Made by a program: the position numbers and the translations under genes
Shown here: piece by piece, positions 44,946-54,234 of the stretch
Position numbering within the stretch: position 1 is the first letter of the stretch
Layout of the letters: every line of letters starts with the position of its first letter
Assembly (NCBI RefSeq): GCF_013409985.1
Contig: NZ_JACCBY010000002.1
Location: forward strand, 744,001-808,000
DNA length: 64,000 nucleotides
Reading direction: 5' to 3'
From: Sphingomonas melonis
Lineage (GTDB): Bacteria > Pseudomonadota > Alphaproteobacteria > Sphingomonadales > Sphingomonadaceae
Notes under the pieces: model-generated
What the model saw: the letters and a program-made list of their open reading frames with translations, nothing else
The model's database searches: none
Told to the model about the DNA's origin: nothing

Positions 44946-46640
44946 TTATCGCGCCGCCTTGGCCTGCTCTTCCGCGACCAGTTCCTTCTTGGACAGCTTG
45001 CCGATCAAGGTTTTGGGCAGCGTGTCGCGGATTTCAACCTCGCGCGGCAGTTCGATCTTGCTGATCTTGTCGCGCAGGAAGTCGCGCAGTTCGGCCGCGG
45101 TCGCCGCGCCGGGCGGGTTGAGCACGACGAAGGCCTTGGGCGCCTGGCCGCGATGCGCGTCGGCGACGCCGATCACCACCGCCTCGACCACCGCGGGATG
45201 TTCGTAGAGCGCTTCCTCAATCACGCGCGGATAGACGTTGTAGCCGCCGCACAGGATCATGTCCTTGATCCGGTCGACGATGAACAGATACCCGTCGGCA
45301 TCGAGATAGCCGACATCGCCGGTGCGCAGCGCGCCGTCGGCGAACGCCGCCGCGGTCTCGGCGGGCTTGTGCCAATAGCCCGACATGACCTGCGGCCCGC
45401 GGGCGCAGATCTCGCCCTTCTCGCCGGCGGGCACGATGCGGGTCGGGTCCTCGCGGTCGCGGATCTCGATCGTCGTGCCGGGAAACGGCAGGCCGGCGGA
45501 GCCTTCCTTGTTCACCCCCTCGAACGGGTTGCAGGTGATGATCGGCGACGCCTCCGACAGCCCATAGCCCTCGACCAGCTTGGCGCCGGTATTCGCCTCG
45601 AAGGCGTGGCGGACCTCGACCGGCAGCGGCGCGCCGCCCGAGATGCAGACCTTGATCGCCGACAGATCGGGGCGCTGCTCGGCCGGCAGGTTGGCGAGCG
45701 CATTGTAGATCGTCGGCACCGCGGGGAAATAGGTCGGCCGGGTGCGCTTGATCGTCGCCAGCAGCTGCTTCAGCTCGAAGCGCGGCAGCAGGATCATCTC
45801 CGCGGCGACCAGAGTCGAGAAGGTCAGCACGTTGGTCAGCGCGAAGACGTGGAACAGCGGCAGCACGCCGAGCACGCGATCCTGCTCGGGCACCTCGCCG
45901 CCGCAATGCACCAGCATCGCATCGGTATTGGCGACGATATTGGCGTGGCTGAGCATCGCCGCCTTGGGCGTGCCGGTGGTGCCGCCGGTATATTGCAGCA
46001 CCGCCACCTCGTGCGGATCGACCGCGACCGGCTGCGGCGTGCCGCCCTTCTTCATGAAGTCGGCATAATAGAGGTGGCGGTCGCTCGCCGGAGCGCGACC
46101 GATCTCCTTGCGCTTGACCAGTTTGTAGCCGAACTTCTTGAGGCCCGGCAGCACGTCGGCGATCGGGCAGCTGATGACGTGGCGGATGCCGGTCTCGCCG
46201 GCGACCTTGATCACGCGCGCCTGGATCTCGGCGATGTCGCAGGTGACGATGATCTCCGCGCCCGAATCCTCGATCAAATGGGTCAGCTCGCGCTCGACGT
46301 AGAGCGGGTTGACGTTGACGACGATCCCGCCGGCCTTGAGCGTCGCGTAGAACAGCACCGGATAATAAGGCGTATTGGGCAGGCAGAGCGCGACGCGGGT
46401 GCCCTTGACCACCCCGAGCGCCTGCAACGCGGCGGCGGCGCGATCGACATCGGCGCCGAGCGCGCCCCAGGTGGTGATCCGGCCCATGAAGTCGACCGCC
46501 GGCCGATCGGGAAAGCGCAGGACCGACCGGTCGAGCATGTCACCGAGCAACCGCGGATGCGCGGCCAGCGGCACACCATGCTGGATCGCGAGCGACGGCA
46601 TGATCGTCGTGCTGGTGTCTCGGCTCGCGTCGTCGCTCAT
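44946..46640 (-). CDS. fadD: Long-chain fatty-acid CoA ligase
   Basis: This 564-residue adenylate-forming enzyme activates fatty acids with ATP and CoA. The phosphate motif is LQYTGGTTGTPKAAMLSHAN (near residue 215), the adenine motif EGYGLSEASP, the hinge GYLDADGYLFIVDRIKDMILCGGYNVYPRVIEE, and the catalytic Lys lies in KTLIGKLSKK near the C-terminus. Length matches FadD. It is divergent from fadA across 123 bases, so the two arms of a beta-oxidation locus share a control region. Confidence 0.94.
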   Translation of the reverse strand: MSDDASRDTSTTIMPSLAIQHGVPLAAHPRLLGDMLDRSVLRFPDRPAVDFMGRITTWGALGADVDRAAAALQALGVVKGTRVALCLPNTPYYPVLFYATLKAGGIVVNVNPLYVERELTHLIEDSGAEIIVTCDIAEIQARVIKVAGETGIRHVISCPIADVLPGLKKFGYKLVKRKEIGRAPASDRHLYYADFMKKGGTPQPVAVDPHEVAVLQYTGGTTGTPKAAMLSHANIVANTDAMLVHCGGEVPEQDRVLGVLPLFHVFALTNVLTFSTLVAAEMILLPRFELKQLLATIKRTRPTYFPAVPTIYNALANLPAEQRPDLSAIKVCISGGAPLPVEVRHAFEANTGAKLVEGYGLSEASPIITCNPFEGVNKEGSAGLPFPGTTIEIRDREDPTRIVPAGEKGEICARGPQVMSGYWHKPAETAAAFADGALRTGDVGYLDADGYLFIVDRIKDMILCGGYNVYPRVIEEALYEHPAVVEAVVIGVADAHRGQAPKAFVVLNPPGAATAAELRDFLRDKISKIELPREVEIRDTLPKTLIGKLSKKELVAEEQAKAAR

Positions 46641-46763
46641 CCGTGCATCCTCTCATCATATCTATCGAGCATATTGTCGGCTCGCACCACTTGACGTAAT
46701 GGGAAGGTATCGCACCTATACGGCATCCCGCAAGTCTCGGTTGCCTGCAAGAGAGAGGTTTTC

Positions 46764-47900
46764 ATGACCAACGTCGTCATCGCCGGTTATGCGCGCTCGC
46801 CCTTCCATCTCGCCGGCAAGGGCGCCCTCGCCCGCGTCCGCCCTGACGACCTCGCCGCGCAGACGATCCGCGGGCTGATCGAGAAGACCGGCGTCGACGC
46901 GTCGGAGATCGAGGACGTCATCCTCGGCTGCGCCTTTCCGGAGGGCGAGCAGGGCCTCAACGTCGCGCGGCTGATCGGCCTGCTCGCCGATCTGCCGCTG
47001 TCGGTCGGCGGCATGACGGTGAACCGCTTCTGCGGATCGTCGATGAGCGCGATCCATATCGCGATGGGCCAGATCCAGATCGGCGCGGGCGAGGCCTTCA
47101 TCTGCGCCGGCCTCGAGTCGATGAGCCGCATCCCGATGGGCGGCTACAACCCCCTGCCCAATCCGGCGCTCGCGAAGGCGAATCCGGGCGCGTACATGGG
47201 CATGGGCGACACCGCCGAGAACGTCGCGACCAAATACCAGATCACCCGCGGCGAGCAGGATGCGTTCGCGGTGAAGAGCCAGCAGAAGGCCGCCGCGGCG
47301 CGGGCCGACGGCCGCCTCGCCGAAGAGATCGTGCCGATCACCACCAAGGCCGGCACCGTTAGCGAGGACGGCACGATCCGTCCCGACACCACCGTCGAGG
47401 CGCTCGGCAACCTCAAGCCCGCGTTCAGCCAGGAAGGATCGGTGACCGCCGGCACCTCGTCGCCGCTGACCGACGGCGCCTCGGCGGTGCTCGTCACCTC
47501 CGAGGCGTTCGCGAAGAAGCACGGCCTCAAGATCCTCGCCCGGATCAAGGCGGTGGGCGTGTCGGGGATCGAGCCCGAGACGATGGGCCTCGGCCCGATC
47601 AGCGCCTCGCAGAAGGCGCTCGCCCGCGCCGGCGTGTCGGTCGCCGACCTCGACGTGGTCGAGATCAACGAGGCGTTCGCGAGCCAGGCGATCGCCTGCA
47701 TCCGCGACCTCGGCCTGAAGGACGAGACGATCAACAAGGACGGCGGCGCGATCGCGATCGGCCATCCGCTCGGCGCGACCGGTGCGCGCATCGTCGGCAA
47801 GGCGGCGGCGCTGCTGGAACGCGAGGGCGGCCGCTATGCGCTGGCGACCCAGTGTATCGGCGGTGGCCAGGGCATCGCCACGGTGCTGGAGCGCGCATGA
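46764..47900 (+). CDS. fadA: Acetyl-CoA acyltransferase (thiolase)
   Basis: This 378-residue thiolase cleaves 3-ketoacyl-CoA in the last step of beta-oxidation. The nucleophile Cys90 is in NRFCGSSMSA. The acid-base His is in GGAIAIGHPLGATGAR, and the second Cys in ATQCIGGGQG near the C-terminus. GAGAGAGG precedes the ATG. Its stop overlaps the start of the FadB-like gene (ATGATG), placing both in one operon. Acetoacetyl-CoA thiolases look similar, but the neighbours favour beta-oxidation. Confidence 0.94.
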   Translation: MTNVVIAGYARSPFHLAGKGALARVRPDDLAAQTIRGLIEKTGVDASEIEDVILGCAFPEGEQGLNVARLIGLLADLPLSVGGMTVNRFCGSSMSAIHIAMGQIQIGAGEAFICAGLESMSRIPMGGYNPLPNPALAKANPGAYMGMGDTAENVATKYQITRGEQDAFAVKSQQKAAAARADGRLAEEIVPITTKAGTVSEDGTIRPDTTVEALGNLKPAFSQEGSVTAGTSSPLTDGASAVLVTSEAFAKKHGLKILARIKAVGVSGIEPETMGLGPISASQKALARAGVSVADLDVVEINEAFASQAIACIRDLGLKDETINKDGGAIAIGHPLGATGARIVGKAAALLEREGGRYALATQCIGGGQGIATVLERA

Positions 47901-50218
47901 TGGCCGACGCTATTCGCAAAGTCTGCGTGATCGGCGCCGGCGTGATGGGCGCCGGCATCGCCGCGCAGGTCGCCAACGCCGGCATCCCGGTACTGCTGCT
48001 CGACATTCCGGCGCGTGAGGGTGACGATCGCGACGCGGTCGCCAAGGGCGCCGTCGCCCGGATGCTCAAGACCGATCCCGCGCCGTTCATGTCGGCCGGC
48101 GCGGCGAAACTGGTCGAGACGGGCAATATCGACGACCATCTCGACCGCGTCGCGGAATGCGACTGGATCGTCGAGGCGATCGTCGAGCGGCTCGACATCA
48201 AGCAGTCGCTCTACGCCAAGCTGGAGGCCTTGAAGCGCCCCGGCACCGCGGTGTCGTCGAACACCTCGACGATCCCGCTCGGCAACCTCGTCGAGGGGCG
48301 CTCGGACCAGTTCAAGGCCGACTTCCTCATCACCCACTTCTTCAATCCGCCGCGCTACATGCGGCTGATCGAGATCGTCCGCGGCGCGCACACCGATGCC
48401 GCCGTGGCGGAGAAGGTCGAGGCGTTCGTCGACCGCTTCATGGGCAAGCGCATCGTCCGCGCCAAGGATACGCCGGGCTTCATCGCCAACCGCATCGGCA
48501 CCTATTGGCTTGCCGTCGCGATCAACGCCGCGATGGACCAAGGGCTGACGGTCGAGGAGGCCGACCAGATCGGCGGCCGGCCGATGGGCGTGCCCAAGAC
48601 CGGCATCTTCGGCCTCGTCGATCTCGTCGGCGTCGACCTGATGCCGCTCTTGTCGAAGAGCCTGTCGTCGACGCTGCCGCAGGGCGACCCCTATTTCGAC
48701 ACGGTGCGGCCGATGCCGCTGGTCGACAAGATGATCGCCGAGGGCTTTACCGGCCGCAAGGGCAAGGGCGGCTTCTACCGCTTCGACAAGGCGACGAAGA
48801 CCAAGCTCGCGCTCGATCTTGCGACCGGCGACTATCGCGAGGGGATCAAGCCCGCCGCGCTGCCGCCGAAGGCCGAGAAGGATCTCGCCGCACTGATCGC
48901 AGTGCCGGGCAAGGTCGGCGAGTACGCCTGGGAGATCCTCGGCAAGACGCTCTCTTATGCCGCGATGCTGGTCGGCGAGGCCGCCGACGATATCGTCGGC
49001 ATCGATGACGCGATGAAGCTCGGCTACAATTGGAAGTTCGGGCCGTTCGAGCTGATCGACCGGATCGGCGCCGCCACCTTTGCCGCGCGACTGCGCGACG
49101 AGGGCCGCAGCGTGCCCGCGATCCTCGACACCGCGGGCGACCGGCCGTTCTACCGCGTCGTCGACGGCAAGCGCCAGTTCCTCACCCTAACGGGCGACTA
49201 TCAGGACGTCGTGCGCGGCGAGGGCGTCGTGCTGCTCGAGGATATCAAGCTCGGCGCCGAGCCGATCGTCAGCAACGCCTCCGCGGCGCTCTGGGACATC
49301 GGCGACGGCGTCGCCGCGCTCGAATTCACCACCAAGATGAACGCGCTCGACGGCGAGATCATGGCGCTGATCCAGCAGGCGATCCCGATCGTCGAGCAGC
49401 GGTTCAAGGCGCTGGTGATCTATAACGAGGGCTCGAACTTCTCGGCCGGCGCCAACCTCGGCATGGCGATGTTCGCCGTCGCCGCCGGCATGTGGGGCGA
49501 GATCGAGAAGCTCATCGCCGGTGGCCAGCAGGCGCTGAAGGCGCTGAAATACGCGCCCTTCCCGGTCGTTTCGGCGCCCGCCGGCATGGCGCTCGGCGGC
49601 GGCTGCGAGGTGCTGCTCCATTCGGACGCGGTGCAGGCACATGCGGAGACCTATGTCGGCCTCGTCGAATGCGGCGTCGGCCTGCTGCCCGGCTGGGGCG
49701 GCAACGGCGAGATGCTCGACCGTATGGCGAAGGCGCCGATGATGCCGCGCGGGCCGATGCCCGCCGTCGCCAAGGCGTTCGAGATGATCTCGACCGCGCA
49801 GGTCTCCAAATCGGCGGCGCTCGCCAAGGAGATGATGTTTCTGCGGCCGAGCGACGGCATCACGATGAACCGCGACCGGCTGCTCGCCGACGCCAAGGCC
49901 AAGGCGCTGTCGCTGGTCGACGGCTATGCGCCGCCGGAGAAGCCGACCTTCCGCCTGCCCGGCGAAAGCGGCCGCGTCGGCATCGCCGGGGTGGTCGACG
50001 GCTTCCGCAAGAAGGGGATGGCGACGGAGTATGACGAAGTCGTCTCGGCCCGGCTGGCGATGGTGCTGACCGGCGGCGACGCCGATCTGGTCGACATCGT
50101 ACAGGAGGACGACCTGCTCAAGCTGGAGCGCGAGGGCTTCATGGACGCGGTGAAGGACCCGCGCACCCAGGCGCGCGTCCAGCAGATGCTGACGACGGGC
50201 AAGCCGCTGCGGAACTGA
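47897..50218 (+). CDS. fadB: 3-hydroxyacyl-CoA dehydrogenase/enoyl-CoA hydratase multifunctional protein
   Basis: This 773-residue enzyme combines hydration and dehydrogenation of acyl-CoA. The NAD-binding dehydrogenase domain comes first (KVCVIGAGVMGAGIAAQVANAG, residues 8-29; then ITHFFNPPRYMRLIE), followed by a second dehydrogenase-type domain and a C-terminal enoyl-CoA hydratase domain with NFSAGANLGM and AGMALGGGCEV. This is the reverse of the E. coli FadB order and is the common form in alphaproteobacteria. It pairs with the upstream thiolase as the trifunctional complex. Confidence 0.94.
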   Translation: MMADAIRKVCVIGAGVMGAGIAAQVANAGIPVLLLDIPAREGDDRDAVAKGAVARMLKTDPAPFMSAGAAKLVETGNIDDHLDRVAECDWIVEAIVERLDIKQSLYAKLEALKRPGTAVSSNTSTIPLGNLVEGRSDQFKADFLITHFFNPPRYMRLIEIVRGAHTDAAVAEKVEAFVDRFMGKRIVRAKDTPGFIANRIGTYWLAVAINAAMDQGLTVEEADQIGGRPMGVPKTGIFGLVDLVGVDLMPLLSKSLSSTLPQGDPYFDTVRPMPLVDKMIAEGFTGRKGKGGFYRFDKATKTKLALDLATGDYREGIKPAALPPKAEKDLAALIAVPGKVGEYAWEILGKTLSYAAMLVGEAADDIVGIDDAMKLGYNWKFGPFELIDRIGAATFAARLRDEGRSVPAILDTAGDRPFYRVVDGKRQFLTLTGDYQDVVRGEGVVLLEDIKLGAEPIVSNASAALWDIGDGVAALEFTTKMNALDGEIMALIQQAIPIVEQRFKALVIYNEGSNFSAGANLGMAMFAVAAGMWGEIEKLIAGGQQALKALKYAPFPVVSAPAGMALGGGCEVLLHSDAVQAHAETYVGLVECGVGLLPGWGGNGEMLDRMAKAPMMPRGPMPAVAKAFEMISTAQVSKSAALAKEMMFLRPSDGITMNRDRLLADAKAKALSLVDGYAPPEKPTFRLPGESGRVGIAGVVDGFRKKGMATEYDEVVSARLAMVLTGGDADLVDIVQEDDLLKLEREGFMDAVKDPRTQARVQQMLTTGKPLRN

Positions 50219-50733
50219 TCGGAACCCTTCCTCTCACGGGGGGGACGCTTCCAAATGGCCGGGCTGGTGAGGTTCGATCGCTTTCCTCATCAGCTTCGTC
50301 ACCCCGGACTTGTTCCGGGGTCCACCCAGCCGCAAGAGAACGGTCTCGGATCAAGCCTTTCCCCCCGCCGCAGAGTGGACCCCGGAACGAGTCCGGGGTG
50401 ACGGGGTGGGGCGGGAAGGCACCGGCTCGAACCAACGATCATGTGCGGCAGCCCTCCCCCGCATCGCGAGGGCATACTTCGGTCCGTGGCCCCCGCGCCG
50501 CACCTTGCGCGAAACCGCCCCGGCCACCCAACCCCCGCTTGACACCCGACGCCAGCGGGTTAGGCGGGCCGCAGGTTGCCGTATACGGCATCCTGTTAGC
50601 CATTAGGTCATCGTTCATCGTTGACCGGCAATGATGGCGACACACCGCGACCGTACAGATACGGCGCGAAAGCTTTGAAAGGCTTGATCGATGCGCGTGG
50701 CTGTTAGCGCGCATCACGGAGAGGAGAATACGC
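50219..50733. other. 515-bp intergenic region with a repeat and promoter region
   Basis: It contains family A repeat copy 6 (50297-50403) and, further on, a stretch without coding potential leading to the DUF2147 gene. GGAGAGGAGAATACGC is its ribosome-binding region. The sequence GGTGAGGTTCGATCGCTTTC just before the repeat is shared with copy 7 at about 61410. Confidence 0.6.
50297..50403. repeat. Family A paired palindromic repeat, copy 6
   Basis: Two intact ACCCCGGA/TCCGGGGT hairpins, loops CTTGT and ACGAG. The centre contains CCGCAAGAGAACGG and CCGCCGCAGAG, close to the best consensus. The flanks match those of copy 7 for about 30 bases on the left and about 25 with gaps on the right. Confidence 0.9.
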
Positions 50734-51144
50734 ATGTCCCTGCTATTGCTGGGCGCCCTGCTCGCAGCGGCCCCTGCCCCCGCCGCCGACACGGCGATCG
50801 GTCGCTGGAAGACCGAGACGAAGAACGGCGTCGTCGAGATCCAGCGCTGCGGCCCGTCGATCTGCGGCCGGCTGCTGACCTCCGAACTGCTCCGCCAGCA
50901 GCCCGATCTCAAGGACGCCAACAACCAGAATGCCGCGCTGCGCAATCGCCCGCTCAAGGGGCTGATGCTGATCAGCGGCTTCACCGCCGACGGTGAATCC
51001 TGGTCGGGTGGCCAGATCTACAATCCGGAAGACGGCAAGACCTACAAGGCGAAGGTGACGCCGATCAACGCGAACACGCTCAAGGTTCGCGGCTGCGTCT
51101 TCGTGCCGCTGTGCAAGACGCAGACCTGGACGCGCATCCGCTAA
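50734..51144 (+). CDS. DUF2147 domain protein, exported
   Basis: This 136-residue protein starts with a signal peptide (LLLLGALLAAAPAPAADT). Then comes the DUF2147 domain: GRWKTETKNGVVEIQRCGPSICGRLL, two Cys likely to form a disulfide, LKGLMLISGF, WSGGQIYNPEDGKTYKAKVTPIN and KVRGCVFVPLCKTQTW. Proteins of this family are secreted and of unknown role. It precedes the FadL-type porin by 36 bases and may be co-transcribed with it. Confidence 0.92.
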   Translation: MSLLLLGALLAAAPAPAADTAIGRWKTETKNGVVEIQRCGPSICGRLLTSELLRQQPDLKDANNQNAALRNRPLKGLMLISGFTADGESWSGGQIYNPEDGKTYKAKVTPINANTLKVRGCVFVPLCKTQTWTRIR

Positions 51145-51180
51145 TCCGTCCCTCCCCAGTCAGCTTTAGGAAATCCCGCA

Positions 51181-52476
51181 ATGACCCTTCGTAAGACCTC
51201 CCTGCTCGCGACCGCGGTGCTCGGCTCGTTCGGTTTCGCCACCGTCGCGCACGCGCAGGCCTTCTACCTGCAGGAACAGTCGGCGCGCGGCGCCGGTCGC
51301 GCCTTCTCGGGCGAAGTCGCCGACACCGGCCCCCAGTCGCTGTGGTGGAACCCGGCGTCGATCGCCGGCATGGAGCATGGCGAAGCGGCGATCAACGCAT
51401 CCGGCATCCTGCCCAAGGGCAAGGTCGTCAACGACGGCACGCTGGTGCAGCGCACCCGGGCCGGCCAGTTCGCCGCCGTCGGTGGCGACCAGGTCGCGCG
51501 CAACCCGATCGACAAGGGGCTGCTGCCGTCGGGCGCGGTTGCGATGCCCTTCGGTCCGGTCGCGATCGGCCTTGCGGTGACCTCGCCGTACAGCTTCACC
51601 ACCGACTATGACTCGACCAGCTGGACGCGCTACAGCGCGACCCGCACCAAGCTGCAGACGATCGACATCCAGCCCTCGATCGCGATCGCGCTGACCGACT
51701 GGCTGCGCGTCGGCGGCGCCGCCAATGTCGAGCACGTCTATGCCAGCCTCGGCAACAGTCTGCCCAACATCGCCTCAACGACCGACGGCCGCCAGAAGCT
51801 GGAAGGCGACGGCTGGGATCTCGGCTGGACCGCGGGCGTGCAGATGCACAACGATTGGGCGACCGTCGGCATCAGCTACAAGTCGCGCATCGAGCACACG
51901 CTGAAGGGCGACCTGCTCGTCGAGGGGCTCGTCGGCCCGCTCGCGACGCAGAACCGCACCGTGTCGGATGTCGAGGCGAGCTTCTACACACCGGCGCAGG
52001 TGATCGTCGGCGCCCGTATCCGCGCCACGCCGCAACTGACGCTGAACGGCCAGGCGGTCCGCTACAATTGGAGCAAGTTCGATGCGATCCGCCTCGGCGC
52101 GCCGCTCAACACCGCGCTGCCCGAGAATTATCGGGACAGCTACAGCCTCGCCGGCGGGCTCGACTATGAGGTTTCGCCGCGGCTGACGCTGCGTGCCGGC
52201 GTGCAGCATGCGACCACGCCGACGCAGAACGGGCTGCGCGACGCGCGCGTGCCGGACGCCAACCGCTGGAACTATGGCGCGGGCGGCACCTTCCAGCTCA
52301 CGCCGAAGTTCGGCATCGATCTCGCCGCCAACTACGTCGATTTCAAGAACGCGACGATCGACCGGCCGACGCAGGCCTATACCGGCACGATCGCACAGAC
52401 GACCGTGCTGACCCGCGGGTCGTTGCAGGACGCGCATGCCGTCGTCCTGTCGGCCGGCGCCCACATCGGCTTCTGA
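51181..52476 (+). CDS. OmpP1/FadL family outer-membrane transporter
   Basis: This 431-residue beta-barrel passes hydrophobic compounds such as fatty acids. The signal peptide ends AHAQ. The mature start AFYLQEQSARGAGRAFSGEVADTGPQSLWWNPASIAGM is the FadL hatch with the conserved NPA motif. The barrel ends AGAHIGF, the aromatic C-terminus expected of outer-membrane proteins. A role in fatty-acid uptake fits the fadD/fadA/fadB locus just upstream, but the substrate is inferred. Confidence 0.94.
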   Translation: MTLRKTSLLATAVLGSFGFATVAHAQAFYLQEQSARGAGRAFSGEVADTGPQSLWWNPASIAGMEHGEAAINASGILPKGKVVNDGTLVQRTRAGQFAAVGGDQVARNPIDKGLLPSGAVAMPFGPVAIGLAVTSPYSFTTDYDSTSWTRYSATRTKLQTIDIQPSIAIALTDWLRVGGAANVEHVYASLGNSLPNIASTTDGRQKLEGDGWDLGWTAGVQMHNDWATVGISYKSRIEHTLKGDLLVEGLVGPLATQNRTVSDVEASFYTPAQVIVGARIRATPQLTLNGQAVRYNWSKFDAIRLGAPLNTALPENYRDSYSLAGGLDYEVSPRLTLRAGVQHATTPTQNGLRDARVPDANRWNYGAGGTFQLTPKFGIDLAANYVDFKNATIDRPTQAYTGTIAQTTVLTRGSLQDAHAVVLSAGAHIGF

Positions 52477-52483
52477 TCGGAAA

Positions 52484-52518
52484 GTCCGGGTTTCGCCTGT
52501 GATAGGTGGAACCCGGAC
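52484..52518 (+). terminator. Stem-loop after the FadL-like gene
   Basis: GTCCGGGTT (52484-52492) pairs perfectly with AACCCGGAC (52510-52518). The 17-base loop has a small CCT/AGG helix. No T-run follows, so it is a weak terminator or an mRNA 3'-end stabiliser. Confidence 0.5.
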
Positions 52519-52645
52519 CTACCGTGCCGCGTAGTCCAACCAAGCGTTTGCTTTGGTTGGATAAGGCAGGATAAGCCCCACCGGAGCCGATAGACGATCG
52601 GGATCATAGAGGTCCCGGCGCTCGACAGCATCACGGGGGCCTCCT

Positions 52646-53281
52646 ATGAGCCAGAATGAATTTCAGATGTCCCGCCGCGGGGTGATCGCGGTCGGGACCG
52701 TCGGCGTTGCCGCAACCGCACTGCCTGCCGAAGCCGCGACGCCGCAGATGCAGGATCGCGCGATGACTCCGACCATGCCGGTGACGCTCAAGGTCAACGG
52801 CCGCACCAGCCGCCTCGACCTCGACACCCGCACCACGCTGCTCGACGCGCTGCGCGAACATTGGAAGCTGACCGGCACCAAGAAGGGCTGCGATCACGGC
52901 CAGTGCGGCGCGTGCACGGTGCTGGTCGACGGTCGCCGCATCAACTCCTGCCTCACCCTCGCGGTGATGCACGACGGCGATTCGATCACGACGATCGAAG
53001 GGCTCGGCAAGCCCGACGACCTGCATCCGATGCAGGCCGCCTTCATCAAGCATGACGGCTATCAGTGCGGCTATTGCACGCCCGGCCAGATCTGCTCGGC
53101 GGTGGCGGTGCTCGACGAGATCAAGCGCGGCGTGCCGAGCCACGTCCAGGCGGATGTCGCCGGCCAGCCGACCGCCACCGCGGCGGAGATGCGCGAGCGG
53201 ATGAGCGGCAACATCTGTCGCTGCGGCGCCTATTCCAACATCATCGAAGCGATGAGCGAAGTCGCAGGGGCGAAAGCATGA
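52646..53281 (+). CDS. paoA: Aldehyde oxidoreductase 2Fe-2S subunit, Tat-exported (PaoA-type)
   Basis: This 211-residue electron-transfer subunit is of the xanthine-oxidase family. [22 protein letters not shown] is a Tat-type signal sequence (RR then hydrophobic). The plant-ferredoxin-like domain has [13 protein letters not shown], and a second cluster domain has [12 protein letters not shown] and [14 protein letters not shown]. The three-gene layout, cluster, FAD, Mo subunits, is that of E. coli PaoABC, a periplasmic aldehyde oxidoreductase. It overlaps paoB by four bases. Confidence 0.93.
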   Translation: MSQNEFQMSRRGVIAVGTVGVAATALPAEAATPQMQDRAMTPTMPVTLKVNGRTSRLDLDTRTTLLDALREHWKLTGTKKGCDHGQCGACTVLVDGRRINSCLTLAVMHDGDSITTIEGLGKPDDLHPMQAAFIKHDGYQCGYCTPGQICSAVAVLDEIKRGVPSHVQADVAGQPTATAAEMRERMSGNICRCGAYSNIIEAMSEVAGAKA

Positions 53282-54234
53282 AGGCCTTTACCTACGAGCG
53301 GGCCGAGACGCCCGCGGCCGCGGCGGCGGCGGTCGCTGCCAAGGCCGGCGCCAAGTTCATCGCCGGCGGCACCAACCTGCTCGACCTGATGAAGCTCCAG
53401 ATCGAGCAGCCGGTGCATCTGGTCGACGTCAACCGCCTCGCGCTCGACAAGATCGAGCCGACGCCGGACGGCGGCCTGCGTATCGGCGCGCTGGTGCGCA
53501 ACACCGATCTTGCCGCCGACCCGCGCGTGCGGCGCGACTATGGCGTGCTGACCCGCGCGATCGTCGCGGGCGCCTCGGGCCAGTTGCGCAACAAGGCGAC
53601 GACCGCGGGCAATCTGCTCCAGCGCACGCGCTGCCCGTATTTCTACGACACGAACCAGCCGTGCAACAAGCGCAAGCCCGGTTCGGGCTGCGCGGCAATC
53701 GGCGGCTACAGCCGCCAGCTCGGCATCATCGGCACCAGCGACGCCTGTATCGCCACTTATCCCGGCGACATGGCGGTGGCGATGCGCGTGCTTGATGCGA
53801 CGGTGGAGACGGTGCAGCCGTCGGGGCAGACCCGCCGCATCCCGATCGCCGATTTCCATCGCCTGTGGGGCGACACGCCGCATATCGACACCAATTTGCA
53901 GCCGGGCGAGCTGATCACCGCGGTCACGCTGCCCAAGCCGGTCGGTGGCACGCACCTCTATCACAAGGTGCGCGATCGGGCGTCCTACGCCTATGCGCTC
54001 GTCTCGGTGGCGGCGATCCTCCAGCGCGACGGCAGCGGCCATGTCGCGATCGGCGGCATCGCGCCCAAGCCGTGGCGCGTGGAGGCGGCGGAAGCCGCGC
54101 TGCCGCAAGGGGCGAAGGCCGTGACGAGCCGCCTGCTCGCCGGTGCCCGCCCGACCCAGGACAATGCCTTCAAGGTGCCCCTCGTCGAGCGCACGCTCGC
54201 CGCGGTGATGGCCGAAGCGAAAGACGCAGCATGA
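53278..54234 (+). CDS. paoB: Aldehyde oxidoreductase FAD-binding subunit (PaoB-type)
   Basis: This 318-residue flavoprotein subunit has [28 protein letters not shown] near residue 20 as the FAD loop. In the loop after [33 protein letters not shown] four Cys (with [10 protein letters not shown]) can bind an extra 4Fe-4S cluster. This is the special trait of PaoB compared with ordinary xanthine-dehydrogenase FAD subunits. Both ends overlap its neighbours (ATGA), indicating coupled translation of the complex. Confidence 0.93.
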   Translation: MKAFTYERAETPAAAAAAVAAKAGAKFIAGGTNLLDLMKLQIEQPVHLVDVNRLALDKIEPTPDGGLRIGALVRNTDLAADPRVRRDYGVLTRAIVAGASGQLRNKATTAGNLLQRTRCPYFYDTNQPCNKRKPGSGCAAIGGYSRQLGIIGTSDACIATYPGDMAVAMRVLDATVETVQPSGQTRRIPIADFHRLWGDTPHIDTNLQPGELITAVTLPKPVGGTHLYHKVRDRASYAYALVSVAAILQRDGSGHVAIGGIAPKPWRVEAAEAALPQGAKAVTSRLLAGARPTQDNAFKVPLVERTLAAVMAEAKDAA